Assembly: GCF_030161115.1 (NCBI RefSeq)
Contig: NZ_BSPQ01000002.1
Location: forward strand, 218,318-282,317
DNA from: Psychromonas marina
GTDB lineage: Bacteria > Pseudomonadota > Gammaproteobacteria > Enterobacterales > Psychromonadaceae
Reading direction: 5' to 3'
DNA: 64,000 nucleotides
Of the stretch, positions 19,641 through 28,405 are shown one piece after another. Positions within the stretch are counted from its first letter, which is position 1, and every line of letters starts with the position of its first letter. A model generated the notes under the pieces. It had not been told where the DNA came from. It saw only the letters and a program-made list of their open reading frames with translations, and searched no databases. A program made the translations under genes and the position numbers.

Positions 19641-19699
19641 AACCAGCGAAACTAACTGAAAACATCCTATTTCCCATTTATTGAGTTGGACAGACAGAT

Positions 19700-22474
19700 A
19701 TGCAAACTGAAAAAATTAGCATCGCTCAGAAAAACCTTGTACCTGTAAGTCGCCAAGCCGCAAGTGAAGGTATCGTATTATTAGAAAACGAAAATCAGAC
19801 ATTGCCGTTAAAAAAAGGTGAGAAAGTATCACTTTTTGGTCGCTGTCAAATAAACACATACCGCAGTGGTACCGGTTCGGGCGGTGCGGTGAATGTGCCA
19901 TATGCAGTGAGTGCGCTTGAAGGCCTGCGCGCTAATGCCGCTATTGAGATCAATGAATCCCTTGTGAGCATCTACGAAACGTGGATTGCAGATCATCCCT
20001 TTGATGATGGCGGTGGCGGCTGGGCTGCGGAACCTTGGTTCCAACAAGAGATGCTGCTTGAAGATGAAATCGTTCAACAAGCCTCAGAAAATTCAGATAA
20101 AGCCCTGTTTTTTATCGGCCGTACCGCAGGTGAAGACCAAGATAATGCCGATACAGCAGGTAGCTACCGATTAACCGAAACAGAGCTATTGATGCTTGAA
20201 AAAGTAACAAGCCATTTCGATAACGTCATTGTGGTGCTTAATGTCACCAATATTATGGACATGTCATGGTTAAATAGCATTTCAAACAAACACGCAATTC
20301 AAGCGGTGTTATACAGCTGGGCTGCAGGTATGGAAGGCGGTGATGCGCTAGCAGACCTGTTAAGCGGTGATGTTTCACCAAGCGGCCGTTTGACCGATAC
20401 CATCGCTTATCAATTGGCTGACTACCCATCATCAACCAACTTTGGACGTTTAGATTACAACTTCTACGCAGAAGACATCTATGTCGGTTATCGTTACTTC
20501 GAAACATTTAACCCGCAAGCCGTACAATATGCTTTTGGTGCTGGCCTGTCATATACCACCTTTAGCCAGAAGCTTGTTGCGCATTATGTTGAAGGCATCG
20601 GCGCGGAACAAGTGCTGCATTTTGATATTAACGTCGAAAATGTGGGGGCAGTGCATAGCAGTAAAGAGGTTATCCAACTTTATGTCTCAGCACCGCAAGG
20701 CAAACTGGGTCAACCTGCACGTAAATTAGTAGGGTTTGCAAAAACCAAAAGCTTACAGCCGGGCGAAAATGAAACATTACGACTTTCAATTGCACTCACT
20801 ACACTTGCCTCTTTTGACGATAGTGGCGTAACGGGTAATGCAAACTGCTACGTATTAGAAGCGGGCAGTTATCAGTTCTATAGCGGCGGCAGTGTGCGTG
20901 ACGCACAAGCACTTTCATCGACCTTTGAATTAGAAAAGCTATTAGTGACTGAAACGTTAAGTGAAGTATTAGCGCCAGTTAAACCTTTCATCCGTTTAAA
21001 ACCGGGCGTATTAAGTGACAATGGTCTTTATCAAGCTACCTTTGAAGACGTACCACAACGTACCATATCATTAGCTGATCGCATCAAAGATAACATGCCA
21101 ACCTCACACCCAATCACGGGTGATACAGGCATTAAACTGATCGATGTGAAACAAGGTCGTGCTTCATTAACCGATTTTGTCGCGCAGATGAGCAAAGAGC
21201 AACTGGCAACGATTGTCCGTGGCGAAGGCATGTGTAGCCCTAAAGTCACACCGGGCACCGCCTCTGCATTTGGTGGTGTTTCCGATAGCCTGTTTAATCT
21301 AGGTATTCCGGTTGCCGCTGCTGCCGATGGCCCTTCTGGTATTCGCATGGACAGTGGACATCAAGCAACACAAGTTCCGATCGGTACATTATTAGGCTGT
21401 ACGTGGAATACACCGTTAAACGAAGCGTTATTTAACCTTATCGGTGAAGAGCTAAACGCCAATCATATCGATACATTATTAGGCCCTGGTATTAACATTC
21501 ACCGTCACCCATTAAATGGTCGTAACTTTGAGTACTTTTCAGAAGACCCATTAATGACCGGTACCATGGGCGCAGCGCAGACACGTGGCCTTAAACAAGC
21601 GGGCGTTTCAGGCACAATCAAACATTACGCAGCGAACGACCAAGAGACAGCGCGCGTGGATGTAGACAGTGTGATGTCGCAACGTGCGTTACGTGAAATT
21701 CATCTTAAACCCTTTGAAATGGCGGTAAAAGAGGGACAAGCAACAACCATCATGAGTGCCTATAACCCAATCAACGGACATTGGACCGCATCGAACTATG
21801 ACCTAAACACCACTGTATTACGTGGAGAATGGGGTTATCAAGGTATCGTGATGACCGACTGGTGGGCGAAAATGAACTGTCCAATTGAAGCGGGCAAAGA
21901 GGATAAAACCTATACCTCTTACATGGTTCGCTCGCAAAACGACCTATACATGGTGGTTGAAAACGATGGTGCAGAAAGTAACAGCATGGGCGACGATACC
22001 CTTGAAGCATTAGAAAAGGGCACATTAACCATTGGTGAACTGCAACGTTGTGCAATGAACATCTGTCGTTTCATTATCGATACGCCAGTGATGAATCGCC
22101 CGCTGAAAGCCTACGAGCCGATTAAAGCGTTTGCAGCAAGCAGCGAGCTTGTAGCAAATAATGTTATTGCGATTGAAAGCGATATTCAGCTTAACTGTAA
22201 AGCCAATAAAACGCTTATTATTGAAGTTGCCGAAGCGGGTGTTTACCAATGTAGTGGTTTGATTAGTTACGACCGTAACTCACTAGCACAATCGTCTTGT
22301 AGCTTAAGCTTAAATGGCATTTTCAGTATGTCACTCGGCGTGAACGGCACCGACGGTAAAGTGATTACCGTTGAAGGCCTGCAAGTTAAACTAGAGAAAG
22401 GCTTGTACCAACTAGACCTAAACTTTGTAAAAGTGGGACTAGAACTAGAACGCTTAATCTTTACTAAAGTGTAA
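19700..22474 (+). CDS. GH3 beta-glycosidase with permuted domain order
   Basis: This is a glycoside hydrolase family 3 enzyme of 924 aa without a signal peptide, so probably cytoplasmic. Domain order is reversed. The GH3 C-terminal alpha/beta domain comes first (about 15-290; GRTAGEDQDNAD has the candidate acid/base glutamate). A fibronectin-III-like domain follows (about 310-380; SKEVIQLYVSAPQGKLGQP), then the (beta/alpha)8 domain (about 450-760; PVAAAADGPSGIRMD and GYQGIVMTDWWAK with the nucleophile aspartate). A beta-rich tail of about 110 aa ends it. This order is known in some beta-glucosidases. The sugar is not predictable. It has its own terminator. Confidence 0.92.
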   Translation: MQTEKISIAQKNLVPVSRQAASEGIVLLENENQTLPLKKGEKVSLFGRCQINTYRSGTGSGGAVNVPYAVSALEGLRANAAIEINESLVSIYETWIADHPFDDGGGGWAAEPWFQQEMLLEDEIVQQASENSDKALFFIGRTAGEDQDNADTAGSYRLTETELLMLEKVTSHFDNVIVVLNVTNIMDMSWLNSISNKHAIQAVLYSWAAGMEGGDALADLLSGDVSPSGRLTDTIAYQLADYPSSTNFGRLDYNFYAEDIYVGYRYFETFNPQAVQYAFGAGLSYTTFSQKLVAHYVEGIGAEQVLHFDINVENVGAVHSSKEVIQLYVSAPQGKLGQPARKLVGFAKTKSLQPGENETLRLSIALTTLASFDDSGVTGNANCYVLEAGSYQFYSGGSVRDAQALSSTFELEKLLVTETLSEVLAPVKPFIRLKPGVLSDNGLYQATFEDVPQRTISLADRIKDNMPTSHPITGDTGIKLIDVKQGRASLTDFVAQMSKEQLATIVRGEGMCSPKVTPGTASAFGGVSDSLFNLGIPVAAAADGPSGIRMDSGHQATQVPIGTLLGCTWNTPLNEALFNLIGEELNANHIDTLLGPGINIHRHPLNGRNFEYFSEDPLMTGTMGAAQTRGLKQAGVSGTIKHYAANDQETARVDVDSVMSQRALREIHLKPFEMAVKEGQATTIMSAYNPINGHWTASNYDLNTTVLRGEWGYQGIVMTDWWAKMNCPIEAGKEDKTYTSYMVRSQNDLYMVVENDGAESNSMGDDTLEALEKGTLTIGELQRCAMNICRFIIDTPVMNRPLKAYEPIKAFAASSELVANNVIAIESDIQLNCKANKTLIIEVAEAGVYQCSGLISYDRNSLAQSSCSLSLNGIFSMSLGVNGTDGKVITVEGLQVKLEKGLYQLDLNFVKVGLELERLIFTKV

Positions 22475-22495
22475 TAGTTAGTAACGCAATTATCA

Positions 22496-22528
22496 CAGCG
22501 CTCAAAGCCCTTTGAGCGCTGTTTTTTT
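22496..22528 (+). terminator. Rho-independent terminator of the GH3 gene
   Basis: CAGCGCTCAAAG (22496-22507) pairs with TTTGAGCGCTG (22511-22521) around CCC, followed by seven Ts. Confidence 0.93.
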
Positions 22529-22906
22529 ATTTTCCAATGAATAAGCCTGTTCAGTATGAGTTATTTTAAACTCTTAACAGGAATAAAAAATCTAATTGAA
22601 TTTGAGTATGTGTTTCATTACTACTACAGGTAATAGTCGAATTTTTACAAAGATCGACAAACAAAGCTTCCAAATGAAATCCATCATTTTATAAACACAA
22701 ATGTAAAAAATAAAAGTAGATGAAAATGAATCTTCAAAAATAGATGAATAACAAGTAATTTTTTTGCTTTTTCTTCCGCAGAATTGTATGCAATTGATAA
22801 TTTGTTGTGTAATATCAGGTGTTTACTATTACTTTATCTTGTGGTGCGTGTGTGATTTTATTTTGATTTTGATTTTTGATTGTGGGTGCATACCAAGGAG
22901 AAGCTA
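22529..22906. other. AT-rich leader before the defence operon
   Basis: About 380 bp with no credible gene. Base composition turns sharply AT-rich here and stays so to about 37.5 kb, marking the left edge of the accessory island. No confident promoter hexamers could be picked, and no att-like direct repeat was found. Confidence 0.5.
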
Positions 22907-23656
22907 ATGTTATTAGCAGAGATAAGTTCTCAAATTCAAAATGAAGGTTATTTTGTTGGGACTTGGGATTTAATAGATGAAGCTCAATTTATCGATATAG
23001 AAGTCTCGTCAGGACTTAATGAATTTGAAGACCTATTAACCAACTCAGGTTTAGAGTGTTTACCAAAAATTGTTAATGGATCTGTTGCTAATATTGAGAA
23101 GTCTTTAATTGCGGTCCCTATTGTTTTTTTTAATAAAATTGGGCGTTTAAATCACAAAAGTAATGATATAAAGTATGCTTTATTAGTTGGGAAAATAGCT
23201 GCAGTTATGGCTAAAGTTGATGGCCAAGTTACCCAAGAAGAAATAAGGCAAATTAGAAAAGATATTTATAAACTATCTTTCTTGAGTGAATCTGAAAAAT
23301 ACAAAGTCTTTATTCGCAGTATCTACGCATTGCAACAAAAATCGACTAAAGAAGATTTAATGCGAGATTTTTCAAAGTTATCACCTCGAGCCAAAAATCA
23401 AGCTTTAACTATCGCTAAAGATATTGCTATAGCAGATCACTACATAGATCGTAATGAAAGATTATTCTTGTATGAATTTTACCGCCTATCTGACCTTCCC
23501 ACTAATACAGTTGCTAGAGACTTAAGGGCACATGCTAAAAATAAAAATGTAGCATTAGAGTCACGTAATAACTTAAAAGGTATAAACGAACCAGAATTTA
23601 TTATTGATGTTGATGACTCTTTTGAACAAATGATTAATGAATTTGAGAATTTCTAA
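22907..23656 (+). CDS. TerB-like protein, first gene of Dnd-linked operon
   Basis: The product has 249 aa. The middle and C-terminal part (about 75-200) reads like a TerB-type helical domain: VGKIAAVMAKVDGQVTQEEI and, about 70 residues later, IAKDIAIADHYIDRNERLFLY, two helices each ending in an acidic D-G/D-x-x-x-x-E pattern typical of TerB repeats. The first 70 residues are unassigned. The ATG at 22907 is preferred over an upstream TTG because AAGGAG lies 6 nt before it. The stop overlaps the helicase start (TAATG). The role in defence is inferred from the operon alone. Confidence 0.75.
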   Translation: MLLAEISSQIQNEGYFVGTWDLIDEAQFIDIEVSSGLNEFEDLLTNSGLECLPKIVNGSVANIEKSLIAVPIVFFNKIGRLNHKSNDIKYALLVGKIAAVMAKVDGQVTQEEIRQIRKDIYKLSFLSESEKYKVFIRSIYALQQKSTKEDLMRDFSKLSPRAKNQALTIAKDIAIADHYIDRNERLFLYEFYRLSDLPTNTVARDLRAHAKNKNVALESRNNLKGINEPEFIIDVDDSFEQMINEFENF

Positions 23657-25662
23657 TGACGTTTAAAAATCTTTCTATCCCACTTAATTTAACAACTGGT
23701 TATCAAAATCCTAACGATGATTTTTTTTCGCCAGTTTTATCGTGTGCTAAAACATTTGATGTCGGTGTCGGTTATTTCTCGTCAAACTGGCTTGCAGATG
23801 TCAAAAATGGTATTCACCAATTTGCATTAAATGAGGGGAGAAGTCGCTGGATTATCTCCCCTAACCTTAATGTGAAAGATGCGGAAGCGATGAATAAAGG
23901 GTTTGAAATTAAGTCTATTGATCAAATGCAAAATGAGTTAGAAAGCTTTGTTTTAGATGAGTTGGCATTAATGGATATAGATAGTCGTACTCTTTTAAGT
24001 AATTTGATTGTCGCGGGAGTTTTAGACTTTAAAATATCGTATCCATTAAGCGGTGGAAATAATCTATTTCATGCAAAAATGGGGATTGCTACCGACGTTG
24101 AAAATAACCAAATTGCATTCAATGGCTCTTTCAATTTAACCGGCAATGCTAAGAGTAATTGGGAATATATTGATGTATATGTTGATGAAACAACTAGAGA
24201 GCAACAACGTATTATTTCAATTCAAGATCGATTTAATACTTTATGGATTGGCGAAGACGCATTTTATCAAGTATTCACTCCTTCTAAAAAATTATTAGCA
24301 GGTATTGATAGCTTTTCAGATGCAAAGAAAAAAAATTATCCGAAGAAAAACGAAGGTACACATATTAATTTACGGCCTTACCAGCAAAAAGCGATGCAAA
24401 ATTGGAGCGAAAATAAAGGCCATGGTATGTATGTAATGGCGACAGGTTCAGGCAAAACAATTACTGCCTTGGCAACAGTTCAAAAACTAAAAAATAAATT
24501 TATAAAGCAAAAACAACCTTTGTTTATTGTATTTGTATTGCCTCTGAAACATTTACTTGATCAATGGCATGATGAGGCTGCAGAATTTGGTTTTGAAGCG
24601 ACAAAATGCTATGAAAAAAGCTTAAATTGGCGAGAGACTTTGTCTGAAAAATTATCACATCAATCAATCCACAAATCGGGTATTGTCAAAGCAATGGTTA
24701 CCAATGCGACATTGGCGAGTGAAAATTTTCAGCGTTTATTACGTGGTGTGAAAGTACCCATCATGATTGTGGCTGATGAGGCTCATAATTTAGGTTCTCC
24801 TACTTATTTAGACGCATTACCGAAGAATGCAGAGTATCGTTTAGGGTTAACAGCCACACCATTTAGGCATAATGACGAAGAAGGTACTGAAGCATTGTTT
24901 GATTACTTCGGTGATGCTGTTTTTGAGTTCTCTTTAGAAGATGCGATAAATGCTGGTTATCTAGTTAAATATCGTTATTACCCATCTGTCTGTGAATTTA
25001 ACTATGACGAATACCAAGACTATAAAGCTATTACAAAAAAACTTGAAAATGATGAACAGAGTAAATTGGAAGCAGAGAACGAGATGGACTTACTGTTAGG
25101 TGGTGCATCTAATAAGTTAATTATTCTTAGAAATCAATTAGAAGAACTACAAAAAAATAATCAGTTGCAACATACGTTAATATATTGTGGCTCTCATACT
25201 GATGATGAAGGTAGCCGTCAGATTGAAAAAGTATTAAGTATGTTAGGGCAAGAATTAGGCATAAAAACACGAAAATTTACAGCGACAGAGAGCTTAGAAG
25301 AAAGAAAGAATATTTTAGATAAATTTGCACGATGCGAACTTGATGCCATCGTAGCGATTAAATGTCTAGATGAAGGTGTTGATGTGCCTGCCACTAAACA
25401 AGCATTTGTTATCTCTTCAACCTCAAATCCAAGGGAGTTTATACAACGCCGAGGAAGAGTTCTAAGGCGCTCTCCTGGTAAAGAAGAGGCCGTAATTTAC
25501 GATTTCATTGTCGTGCCCCCTAACGGTGAAGATGCGAATCCTGCACTTATTGAAAAAGAAGTTAGACGCGGCTTGGAATACAATTATCTGGCTGAAAACA
25601 GAAAAGAAAATGAAACCCTATTATTAAACCTTGCTGACATGCACGGAGTACAGTTGCAATGA
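23656..25662 (+). CDS. DEAD/DEAH helicase with N-terminal PLD-like nuclease domain
   Basis: This is a 668-aa superfamily 2 helicase. Residues 1-180 form a phospholipase-D-like domain with HAKMGI (139-144) and NGSFNLTGNA (about 156-165), one HxK...N half-site as in PLD nucleases. The helicase core follows: PYQQKAMQNW Q-motif region, ATGSGKT Walker A (262-268), VADEAHN (DEAH 374-377), GLTATPFR motif III, and FIQRRGRVLRRS motif VI near 600. It probably couples DNA translocation to cutting or blocking. Translation is coupled to the TerB-like gene before it and the 61-aa gene after it (ATGA overlap). Confidence 0.88.
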   Translation: MTFKNLSIPLNLTTGYQNPNDDFFSPVLSCAKTFDVGVGYFSSNWLADVKNGIHQFALNEGRSRWIISPNLNVKDAEAMNKGFEIKSIDQMQNELESFVLDELALMDIDSRTLLSNLIVAGVLDFKISYPLSGGNNLFHAKMGIATDVENNQIAFNGSFNLTGNAKSNWEYIDVYVDETTREQQRIISIQDRFNTLWIGEDAFYQVFTPSKKLLAGIDSFSDAKKKNYPKKNEGTHINLRPYQQKAMQNWSENKGHGMYVMATGSGKTITALATVQKLKNKFIKQKQPLFIVFVLPLKHLLDQWHDEAAEFGFEATKCYEKSLNWRETLSEKLSHQSIHKSGIVKAMVTNATLASENFQRLLRGVKVPIMIVADEAHNLGSPTYLDALPKNAEYRLGLTATPFRHNDEEGTEALFDYFGDAVFEFSLEDAINAGYLVKYRYYPSVCEFNYDEYQDYKAITKKLENDEQSKLEAENEMDLLLGGASNKLIILRNQLEELQKNNQLQHTLIYCGSHTDDEGSRQIEKVLSMLGQELGIKTRKFTATESLEERKNILDKFARCELDAIVAIKCLDEGVDVPATKQAFVISSTSNPREFIQRRGRVLRRSPGKEEAVIYDFIVVPPNGEDANPALIEKEVRRGLEYNYLAENRKENETLLLNLADMHGVQLQ

Positions 25663-25844
25663 AAACTCAAAAAGAAATTATTAACGGGCTCACTAAAGAA
25701 GAGCAACAGATTCTGCACAGTGTAATGACCATTGAGCAAACAAATTTATATATCTCAGACTTAAAGCAAAATAAATCAAAAGAAAAAGAAACAATTGAAA
25801 GTGTCGTTAAATTAATTGAAAAGGTAGTGAAGAGTGAAAATTAA
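25659..25844 (+). CDS. 61-aa charged protein coupled between helicase and ATPase
   Basis: This is a small, very polar, probably helical protein (MKTQKEIINGLTKEEQQIL...). I know no function for it. Its reality rests on position: the ATG overlaps the helicase stop by 4 nt and its end overlaps the following ATPase gene by 11 nt, a double coupling that a chance frame would rarely have. Lysine-, glutamate- and isoleucine-rich composition suggests a coiled-coil or adaptor subunit of the neighbouring proteins. Confidence 0.75.
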   Translation: MKTQKEIINGLTKEEQQILHSVMTIEQTNLYISDLKQNKSKEKETIESVVKLIEKVVKSEN

Positions 25845-27870
25845 AAAGATTACCATTAAGAACTTCCGACAGTTTTGGAAAGAAACGACACTCAATTTTG
25901 CTTGTTCTCCCAAGCAAAATGTTACCGTTATCCATGGGGCTAACGGAAGCGGGAAAACGTCTTTGTTAAATGCATTTAAGTGGTGTTTTTATGGGAAAAC
26001 TGATTTTGATACTGGGACTGAGCATATTTTAAATGAAGCGTCAGTACATAATGCTAACACCGGTCAAATTGTTGAACTCAGCATCACTGTTAATTTTGAA
26101 GAAGATGGCTACAAATACGAAGTTATACGGAGTGCTAAATTTAGGAAGTTGCCGAATAATGAAGTCGAAGATCTAAAAACTATAGAGTTCAAAATAAATA
26201 AAACAGAACAAGATGGGCAGACCAAACCTATTACAACTCCAACTTCTGAAATTAATAAGGTATTACCTGAAAGTCTACACCCTTATTTTTTCTTTAATGG
26301 CGAACGAATAGAAAAGTTAGCCGGTGTAAATGAGAGTGGTCAAATAAAAGATGCAATCAAACGTTTGATGGGGCTTAAGCAAATAGAGCGTGCAGAACGA
26401 CATCTGAAAAAAGCTTCTGAAAGTTTTCGTAAAATAAATGCAAAAACATCTGACCAACGCTATCAAACGTTATCTGGCGATGTGGCACAAATGGGTACTG
26501 ATTTAGATAATTTCAATAAGAAATTGGCTGAGTTAAAACAAGATAAACAGGAAAAAGTAAAACGCAAAGATGACGTCGAGAAAAAGTTAGAAGGCTTTAA
26601 AGAATCCAAGCACTTTCAAGAACAACGTTCGTTACTCAATAATGAAAACGAAAGAATAGAGGATGATATTAAAAACAATGAACGCTTACGAAAAGAGCTT
26701 ATAGATAAACATAGAGCTGTTGTTTTATCACAAACGTTAGTTGATAAGTGTGAAGCGCTAGTAGACCTTAATCGTAAAAAAGGATTATTGCCTTACAAGG
26801 TCAGAGCTCCATTTATTGACGATCTGATTGAACAAGATAGTTGTATTTGCGGTAGGCCAATTCATGGTGAAGGTGAGGTGCTTATAGCATTAACCAAAGC
26901 AAAAGAATCAGCAGGTAATGATGAATTAGATGAGGTATATTCGAGTGTCTCATCTTTAATTAAGAATCAACAAAATAATCTTTTAGATTATAAAAAAAAT
27001 ACAGAAGAATTATCAGAGCAGCAAAGTAAAAATCGTAAGACTAAAAAAGATAACGAAGATAAAATATCAGAACTTGGTCTGAAGATTGGGTCGATAAAGC
27101 ATAATGAAATAAATGCGTTAGAAGACTTAAGTAAAGAATTAGGAAGAGAGTTAACAGCATTTAATAGGGATATTTACCATTTAGAAGAAAAAATTCCAGA
27201 ATTAAATACGAAGCTTATTCAAGAAACAAAAACATTAGAAAAACTAGAAAAAAAACAAAAAGAGCATTCACTCGTTGTATGGAGGATTACAGCTGCAAAT
27301 AATGTGGCGAAAGCATTTATAGAATTAAATGAAAGTTTTACTAATCAGGTAAGAGAAAATTTATCTGATCGAGTTAACAAAACCTTTAGTCAAATAATTA
27401 GAAAAGATGTAAGGGCGTTTATAGATAATGATTTTCAGTTAAAAATTGAAAAGCGATCTCAATATGGTGATATTGAAGCAAAAGAGCAATCGACAGGTGA
27501 AAAGCAAGTAACCAGTTTATCATTTATCTCGAGCATTATATCTTTAGCTAAAGAAAAACATGAGCAAGGCGGTAAGTTCTTCAAAGGAGGTTTGTACCCA
27601 TTAGTCATGGACTCACCATTCGGCGCACTAGATGATGATTATCGCTTTAAAGTAGCTGAACGTGTTGCTAATCTTGCAGACCAAGTCATTATTTTCGTAT
27701 CTAATTCTCAGTGGAATGGCACAGTGAAAAGCGCTTGTGCTGAACGTGTTGGTAACTCATATCGATTAATACATCATTCAACAACGGATGTGGCTAAAAA
27801 CATTGAAGACAATGAATATTTACGTTATTCAGATGAAGGTTTCGAATTTTCAACTTTAGAGGAAGCATAA
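25834..27870 (+). CDS. SMC/Rad50-like (DndD-like) ATPase
   Basis: This 678-aa ATPase has split ABC halves separated by coiled coil. Walker A GANGSGKTS is at 35-43. A long charged coiled coil (about 185-300 and 370-480) is interrupted by a CICGRP hook-like motif near 336-341. The ABC signature STGEKQV is near 553, and Walker B LVMDSPFGALDDD is near 591-603. It resembles DndD and other RecF/Rad50-type defence ATPases but differs strongly from the dndD in the facing operon. The start is GTG, inside the preceding small gene. It probably works with the helicase. Confidence 0.87.
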   Translation: MKIKKITIKNFRQFWKETTLNFACSPKQNVTVIHGANGSGKTSLLNAFKWCFYGKTDFDTGTEHILNEASVHNANTGQIVELSITVNFEEDGYKYEVIRSAKFRKLPNNEVEDLKTIEFKINKTEQDGQTKPITTPTSEINKVLPESLHPYFFFNGERIEKLAGVNESGQIKDAIKRLMGLKQIERAERHLKKASESFRKINAKTSDQRYQTLSGDVAQMGTDLDNFNKKLAELKQDKQEKVKRKDDVEKKLEGFKESKHFQEQRSLLNNENERIEDDIKNNERLRKELIDKHRAVVLSQTLVDKCEALVDLNRKKGLLPYKVRAPFIDDLIEQDSCICGRPIHGEGEVLIALTKAKESAGNDELDEVYSSVSSLIKNQQNNLLDYKKNTEELSEQQSKNRKTKKDNEDKISELGLKIGSIKHNEINALEDLSKELGRELTAFNRDIYHLEEKIPELNTKLIQETKTLEKLEKKQKEHSLVVWRITAANNVAKAFIELNESFTNQVRENLSDRVNKTFSQIIRKDVRAFIDNDFQLKIEKRSQYGDIEAKEQSTGEKQVTSLSFISSIISLAKEKHEQGGKFFKGGLYPLVMDSPFGALDDDYRFKVAERVANLADQVIIFVSNSQWNGTVKSACAERVGNSYRLIHHSTTDVAKNIEDNEYLRYSDEGFEFSTLEEA

Positions 27871-28307
27871 TGGCTATTGAATCAAAACGTATCGATGATA
27901 TTAGAGTTCGTCGACCTGAAGAGCATGAAGATTTACTCGAAATTTTAAAAAAAGAAAAGTTATTCCCATCAAATAAAAGCGCTCTAGTTTTTGCAGCATC
28001 CTTGGGGTACAAAAAGCAACAACGATACAAATTTTCAAAAAGTAGTGAGCCAATACCATTACGCATTTTTGATGATATTTCAGATATCCCATTTATTTAT
28101 TCATTGGCATTAGCAGAAACAGATGATATTTCAATGATGGCAAAAGCTAATTTTAAAGAAGCGCTGTTAATATTTGAAGAGTATGCAAATGGAGGACTTG
28201 CTTATATTAAATCAGTGTTAGACCCTACCGCAGCGTTGACTTCTATTGAATCTATTATTGCAGAACCTGAAGAAGGCAGCACTGAAAATATGTTTGAAGA
28301 TTGGTAA
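27870..28307 (+). CDS. Dnd system-associated protein 4 family
   Basis: This 145-aa protein has the pattern RRPEEHEDLLEILKKEKLFPS, then SALVFAASLGYKK, then EPIPLRIFD, then IFEEYANGGLAYI. I recognise this as the small family usually annotated as 'dnd system-associated protein 4', found beside phosphorothioation genes. Biochemical function is not known to me. It starts within the stop of the ATPase gene (TAATG) and is followed by a 98-nt gap before the GHKL gene. Confidence 0.75.
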   Translation: MAIESKRIDDIRVRRPEEHEDLLEILKKEKLFPSNKSALVFAASLGYKKQQRYKFSKSSEPIPLRIFDDISDIPFIYSLALAETDDISMMAKANFKEALLIFEEYANGGLAYIKSVLDPTAALTSIESIIAEPEEGSTENMFEDW

Positions 28308-28405
28308 AGGTAAAGCGCAGTTTTAATTAGCAAAGAGTATAGATAAACGACCAACATTGATGTTAATTGTTTAATTTTAAATAAGAAAAATTACTGGAAA
28401 TATAA

